A DNA stretch of 51,544 nucleotides from a virus, in IMG/VR virus record IMGVR_UViG_3300050120_000035, positions 1-51,544 of that record. One strand, 5' to 3'. The notes below the pieces were generated by a model. That model searched no databases, had not been told where the DNA came from, and saw only the letters and a program-made list of their open reading frames with translations. Shown piece after piece: positions 47,469-51,544 of the stretch. The translations under genes were made by a program, and so were the position numbers. Every line of letters starts with the position of its first letter. Position 1 is the stretch's first letter.

Positions 47469-48593
47469 TCAACCTGAAGTATACGGACTATTCGTCCCTT
47501 GACGCGTTCCTAAAATCTTCTCTACGTAAGTCGCACCAGTAACAAGGAATGCCTTGGCTGATAGAACATAGTTCCCAGCGTAAGCAATGTCTTGCTTCTG
47601 ATTGTCGGTGTCTACGGAGAATATGAATGTGTTAAATAATGTTAATGGCGTTGGAGTGGAAACAAGGAATTGAACGTCTTGACTGAACAGATTAGCAAAA
47701 CGCATGTTCTGATACATTGCCTTTTCATAATTCTCATGCACGTTACCGACGTCAATGGCGCTGAATGTGCTGTAGCCCTGCACCATCTTTGTTTTCACTT
47801 CAGCATTAAACAGCGGTGAAACTGAATCTGGTGTGAACGTTATCTGATTGTGTACAGTGTTAGTATTAGTACCGACCATGCTCTGTTGAACACGCGTGTT
47901 CTGATAACCAGTCATCTTGTTATTCAATCCAGATTTAGCTTCTGGAAAGTAATCGTTGGCTGTATAAGAACCAGCTACGTATTGGCCCAAGACAAGAGTG
48001 GTCTGTGGCGTTGGGAGATTGTTCACATCCTGATAGAACATCGTGCCATTTATGTCAACGCCAAGACACATGTAGGACGAGTCCGACGAGTAACCACGCG
48101 CAGCTATTTTCTTAGAGAACTCACCAAACGTGCGATTACGCGGCATCCACAATTGAGAGTCATTGGTTGATGTTCCTTGATATTGAAGACCACACGTAGA
48201 AGCGATCTGTGACAGAACATCATTGCTGGTGCCACGCATGCCACCAGTAGCAGTGCCAGCCCAATAACGTGGAGCGTCTAGGTATCCGTCTACTTCGTAT
48301 TCAAAAGCTGAGCCGTTGAAATTCTTCCGATGATGAAACTTGCGGAAGTTATAAGTCATGGTGTTAGCAGCACCGGGCTTTACTACAACACGCAAAGGGA
48401 TACCGTCTTGAAGCTCAATCTGATCCAACGAATGCAAAACATCCGTTACCATGAAGTGCACGGTTGGCAACACTGCCTTTGTGGACCATCCACAATGCAG
48501 GAAGCCTAGAAGATTGCCACCTGGATCCAATGGGTATTCGACATTGTTGATAAAGAGCGATATTTCTATACGCCCGTTTACATTGTAGCCCAT
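47469..48593 (-). CDS. gp27/gpD-like baseplate hub protein
   Basis: A 374-residue protein upstream of the spike, in the gpD/gp27 position. It has the hub pattern: beta barrels separated by a short insertion, with GYLDAPRYWAG, ASTCGLQY and an FSKKIAARGYSSDSSYMCLG segment typical of late-control gpD-type proteins. It would trimerise and dock the spike to the tail tube. AAGG lies about 8 bases before the ATG. Confidence 0.68.
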   Translation of the reverse strand: MGYNVNGRIEISLFINNVEYPLDPGGNLLGFLHCGWSTKAVLPTVHFMVTDVLHSLDQIELQDGIPLRVVVKPGAANTMTYNFRKFHHRKNFNGSAFEYEVDGYLDAPRYWAGTATGGMRGTSNDVLSQIASTCGLQYQGTSTNDSQLWMPRNRTFGEFSKKIAARGYSSDSSYMCLGVDINGTMFYQDVNNLPTPQTTLVLGQYVAGSYTANDYFPEAKSGLNNKMTGYQNTRVQQSMVGTNTNTVHNQITFTPDSVSPLFNAEVKTKMVQGYSTFSAIDVGNVHENYEKAMYQNMRFANLFSQDVQFLVSTPTPLTLFNTFIFSVDTDNQKQDIAYAGNYVLSAKAFLVTGATYVEKILGTRQGTNSPYTSG

Positions 48594-48604
48594 GACTTAA
48601 ACCT

Positions 48605-48952
48605 TCAAATAGTTACCGATGCTTGCTGTGAGTTTTGTTGAGACGACAGATAAGCAATCACAGCCGCTTTTGTTGGTACTCTAATGACAATGCCAACTGC
48701 TACGTCCGTTAGTGGATCACTCAAACCATTGTACGCAAGCAGACAACGCCACAACGAGGTATCACCCAATAGTCTATATGCCAATCCAGGTAAGTTCGCC
48801 GCGTCGGTTGAGGTTAGTTGAAGCTGTGTATTGGGTGGCACATTGAATCGAATGTTCTTGTACGCTGATTTGAATTTATCGTAGTACGCTGTTTCGTCGA
48901 GTGGGGTATAACGCGACCAATTGTAGTCCCCTTGGTAACCTTCAAATGGCAT
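48605..48952 (-). CDS. LysM-containing baseplate protein (gp53/gpX-like)
   Basis: A 115-residue protein. The C-terminal half (LPGLAYRLLGDTSLWRCLLAYNGL then GIVIRVP) is a LysM-like fold of the T4 gp53/P2 gpX kind, with the G-D-x-x-x-W-x-x-[IL] core. In gp53-like proteins it links the wedge to other baseplate parts. AAGGA lies 7 bases upstream. Its size and place beside the hub fit. Confidence 0.7.
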   Translation of the reverse strand: MPFEGYQGDYNWSRYTPLDETAYYDKFKSAYKNIRFNVPPNTQLQLTSTDAANLPGLAYRLLGDTSLWRCLLAYNGLSDPLTDVAVGIVIRVPTKAAVIAYLSSQQNSQQASVTI

Positions 48953-48968
48953 GATCTAATCCTTAAGT

Positions 48969-49919
48969 TTACAAGCTGAAACCAAATGTGTTTGACGCAG
49001 CAGCGGGAGCGCCGGGGACTGAGAATCCATAGCTAGACGTAGCTGGCGTGCTGTTCGAACTACTTGCGCCGTTAGAACCAGGATTAATAAACAGCGCGTC
49101 TAGGTCAGATTGAACAAGCATGAAGAACGGTTTGAAACCAACCATTACTTTCGCGTGATGGGGAAGACCGGTCTGTGCATCGAAATTCGAACTGAATGTT
49201 TGCTGAACGTTGGTGATAACCACGCTATCGAAGAACATATAGTTACCTATACGAATCGATATCTGATTCTTTACCCTAGATTTCCAGTAGGCCGCTGTGC
49301 CAAGACTTGGATTCTGGGTAGTCGCCGCTGGTACGGTTGAGTTCGCCCCGTCATTGGACGATGTTCCTGAGTCATTCAACGATCCGGCTGTTGGTGCTGT
49401 ACCAGTGACTTGATGGAAAGCTGAAGTTACTATGCCGGATGCAGAACTAGCGAGACTAGATACAACTGATACACCCGAACTGACGGCACTAGTTAATGCA
49501 GTACCCGCGCCAGCGACTAACAACGATAGGTCCAATGACGGACCTGGCTGTTGCAACAATCCAAACGATGTGCTGATACTTGGCATTGTAAGCTTCAGTA
49601 GATTCACGATCGGATTACGCACGTCAGCTACTGGGTCGGTCTCTGTATGGAACTCAAGCTCTATCGATAATTCAGCTTCTTGGTTACCAGACCAAATCTG
49701 GGCGGTCAATGCCTGTACGGTAAGCTTCGTACCGAAAGCCGCCATCGCCAGATTCAGTGGTTTGTTCTGGCTGAATCCTTGCGGTAACGCCATATCATAG
49801 GTTGATTTAGCATCAAACATGAACGAGTCTGGCATCGGTGCTTGAACAATGATTGGTGCCGTACCATCGCTAGTAGACGTCTGTTGGATTACACACAAAT
49901 AATTTGTATTGGCAGCCAT
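48969..49919 (-). CDS. putative tail/baseplate structural protein
   Basis: A 316-residue protein between the muralytic gene and the LysM-type gene. Two conserved-looking beta regions (residues about 60-110 and 220-275; IRIGNYMFFDSVVITNVQQTFSS then AKVMVGFKPFFML) flank a low-complexity Ser/Ala/Thr linker of about 80 residues. The second region has the pattern of tube-initiator and hub-adjacent proteins (W-x-x-R-V-x-x-x-[IL]-x-[IV]), but I cannot name a family. AGGA lies about 6 bases upstream. Confidence 0.5.
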   Translation of the reverse strand: MAANTNYLCVIQQTSTSDGTAPIIVQAPMPDSFMFDAKSTYDMALPQGFSQNKPLNLAMAAFGTKLTVQALTAQIWSGNQEAELSIELEFHTETDPVADVRNPIVNLLKLTMPSISTSFGLLQQPGPSLDLSLLVAGAGTALTSAVSSGVSVVSSLASSASGIVTSAFHQVTGTAPTAGSLNDSGTSSNDGANSTVPAATTQNPSLGTAAYWKSRVKNQISIRIGNYMFFDSVVITNVQQTFSSNFDAQTGLPHHAKVMVGFKPFFMLVQSDLDALFINPGSNGASSSNSTPATSSYGFSVPGAPAAASNTFGFSL

Positions 49920-49927
49920 TGCGATTC

Positions 49928-51523
49928 CTAGGTATTGACACCAATCAAGACACCCTGCGGACCCTGGACTATGGTGTTTGGTTTATTACGATTATCGGGT
50001 GTTACAATGTTGCTCCCAGTAGAAGCTACATTAGTTGACTTGCTACTTGCGGTTTTTGTAGGAGCCGCTGCGGTTACACCCTTAGACAATGCTACTTGAG
50101 TATCAGCAGTTGACGTAGTTGAATTAGCGAGGGCTACCAATGTAGCCTTCTCACTACGAGCGCGTGACTTCAAAGAGTCCCAGGACCGTGGGCTACTACG
50201 AAACATTGTGGTTGTATTATCGTATTTGTAATCTTGGATTGCGCTAACTATTTGAGCGTCTGTCCAGTGTTGCCAGTCTTGTCCGCCCAATGCTCCTTTA
50301 ACGATTGTCAGTGTCAGTCCACGTAACTGAACCGCAGTTGACCAAATATCGTCTTGGACTGCTGGGCCTTTACTGCTCAAGTCAAAACCAGCTTGTTTGA
50401 GACGACGCATCTGGACATCATAATACTGTCCTTTGATAAAGTCATGCTGTGCTTGGCCAAAAGCTGGATCCCTGGCCAATTCTTTCCACTTGGCTCCAAA
50501 TTCTGGACTACCCGGAGCTAGTCCTGCAAACTCTGGTCCGTACACTGAGTTCTTTAAGAACTCTTGAACACCGCCGGGTCCACCATTAGCACTACGTGAC
50601 GAAAATTGATACGTACCGTATGAAACACCCCCGGCGTCACCTTGTCCAGTAGACACAGTACCGGCCCCGCCTCTACCAGATTCGTAACGCTGACTGCTTG
50701 AACCTAGAGTCCATGAGCCACTTTTAGTGACTGCAGTAATCGGAGAGAACGCTTCTACTGGAGCATTAGCTGGACGTGCTGGCCTAGCTACGCGTGCTGA
50801 CGCCTGATCAACAATCGTGGGATGGGTTGTTTGACGGCTTGTTTCGGTATTAACTTCTTGTTTCTGAGCGGCAATACTTTCTTTGGTTTCATCATCGCCT
50901 ATACCGCTTACAGAGTCAGGAGTTGCACTACCAAGACTGTCACTACCAGATTTCTTGAAAAACAGGTCATATGCGGCATAACCTAGCGCAGCCCCGCCAC
51001 CTAACGCCAGGACCACCGGCCAGAGCTCTGGGTTCATCCCTACGAACTCTAAAACCTCCATAAGCACTGGACGGGCCACCCATTCAACAAGTCCTTCAAT
51101 TCCTTTAAATATGATGTCCCGAAGGATCCAACGCGCGAAGCGAAATACAGCTTTAACGGCTGTCTTTACAACGAATTTGACGACCTTTTTCAGAGCCCAT
51201 TCAGCAAAGCGTTCTAGTAAGGATTTACCTTTGAACTCGGTGCTGTCATCGTTGGAGTCATCTTGATCCTGTGCATGGGATAACGCTCTACGAGCTAGTT
51301 CTCTAGTTTCTTCCTTGTTCTGCTTCTTCTGGGTAACGTAGTCAGCAACACCCTGAAACGACCAAACCATGTTTGAACGTTCTTCTTCAGCAGGGATAAT
51401 TATTCTATGGATAAACGCTTGGATTTCCATATAGGATGTTGCTGACCTAGCATCATCACGATCAAGTGTATCTTTTGGCTCTCTGAATGGAACAAGAGCG
51501 GTCGCATCCATAAGAGTGTTCAT
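49928..51523 (-). CDS. tail-associated muralytic protein with lysozyme-like domain
   Basis: A 531-residue protein. Amphipathic and hydrophobic helices at about 90-160 and a membrane-like segment at 172-190 (VVLALGGGAALGYAAYDLFF) precede a disordered linker. From about residue 277, YESGRGGAGTVSTG then GDAGGVSYGTYQFSS opens a lysozyme-like hydrolase domain with a candidate catalytic Glu in YESG. The rest (QHDFIKGQYYD) fits the same fold. It probably travels in the tail and digests peptidoglycan on injection. First gene of the operon in this window; the next 21 bases hold no clear ribosome binding site. Confidence 0.62.
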   Translation of the reverse strand: MNTLMDATALVPFREPKDTLDRDDARSATSYMEIQAFIHRIIIPAEEERSNMVWSFQGVADYVTQKKQNKEETRELARRALSHAQDQDDSNDDSTEFKGKSLLERFAEWALKKVVKFVVKTAVKAVFRFARWILRDIIFKGIEGLVEWVARPVLMEVLEFVGMNPELWPVVLALGGGAALGYAAYDLFFKKSGSDSLGSATPDSVSGIGDDETKESIAAQKQEVNTETSRQTTHPTIVDQASARVARPARPANAPVEAFSPITAVTKSGSWTLGSSSQRYESGRGGAGTVSTGQGDAGGVSYGTYQFSSRSANGGPGGVQEFLKNSVYGPEFAGLAPGSPEFGAKWKELARDPAFGQAQHDFIKGQYYDVQMRRLKQAGFDLSSKGPAVQDDIWSTAVQLRGLTLTIVKGALGGQDWQHWTDAQIVSAIQDYKYDNTTTMFRSSPRSWDSLKSRARSEKATLVALANSTTSTADTQVALSKGVTAAAPTKTASSKSTNVASTGSNIVTPDNRNKPNTIVQGPQGVLIGVNT

Positions 51524-51544
51524 TTATTAATAACCAAGAAAGGA

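Noticed and set aside
1-51544. CRISPR arrays, insertion sequences, integrase or attachment sites
   Set aside because: No regularly spaced direct repeats, transposase motifs or integrase-like genes were seen.

Overview
This window is part of the genome of a tailed, contractile-tail (myovirus-type) bacteriophage, probably a large one. The genes are tightly packed, frequently overlap by 1-4 bases (ATGA, TGATG, GTGA), and mostly carry AGGA/GGAG ribosome binding sites. The gene content is a phage replication and recombination module, a long tail-fibre and adhesin module, and a P2/T4-type baseplate module. A Gram-negative host is inferred from a probable inner/outer-membrane spanin pair and a GH19-type endolysin. 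No terminase, portal, capsid, sheath, DNA polymerase, tRNA or integrase gene was seen, so those must lie outside the window. The host genus cannot be read from this sequence.

Layout. (1) 1-19213, all on the minus strand: DNA metabolism. It starts with the incomplete end of a BCS1-like membrane AAA+ ATPase. It then carries a DnaB-family helicase, a UvsW-like SF2 helicase, a bacterial-type beta sliding clamp, a gp46/SbcC-like ATPase, a clamp-loader ATPase and a Cas4/RecB-like PD-(D/E)XK nuclease, with about twenty small or unknown genes between them. (2) 19214-39122, mostly plus strand: receptor-binding and lysis. It holds at least seven fibre-like proteins built from shared beta repeats, two tandem Kelch-like propellers, a lectin-like and a BNR-like adhesin, a GH19 lysozyme/chitinase, a membrane protein plus spanin pair, and a GNAT acetyltransferase. 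A two-gene minus-strand island (FEN-type 5'-3' exonuclease and a small gene) sits inside it. (3) 39138-39173: a strong bidirectional terminator. (4) 39196-51523, minus strand: baseplate operon. In transcription order it encodes a tail-associated muralytic protein, an unknown tail protein, a LysM-like protein, a hub, a spike with an OB-fold and beta-helix, a gp25-like protein, a gp6/J-like protein, a gp7/I-like protein, a beta-helix protein, a fibre, a fibre-assembly chaperone, and finally a 2H phosphoesterase resembling the anti-CBASS nuclease Acb1.

How it fits together. Helicase, clamp, clamp loader, FEN nuclease, UvsW-like and gp46-like proteins are the core of recombination-coupled phage replication. 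The baseplate genes follow the P2 V-W-J-I-H-G order. The plus-strand genes supply a menu of alternative host-binding tips that share N-terminal attachment and repeat modules.

The observations I consider most worth checking are: the BCS1-like ATPase; the apparent AUA start of the replicative helicase; the Acb1-like protein; the leader region at 33519-33731, where two competing RNA structures and a small ORF precede a lysis-type gene whose Shine-Dalgarno sequence can be sequestered; the tandem unknown paralogues at 4612-6156; and several small genes that standard calling would miss.
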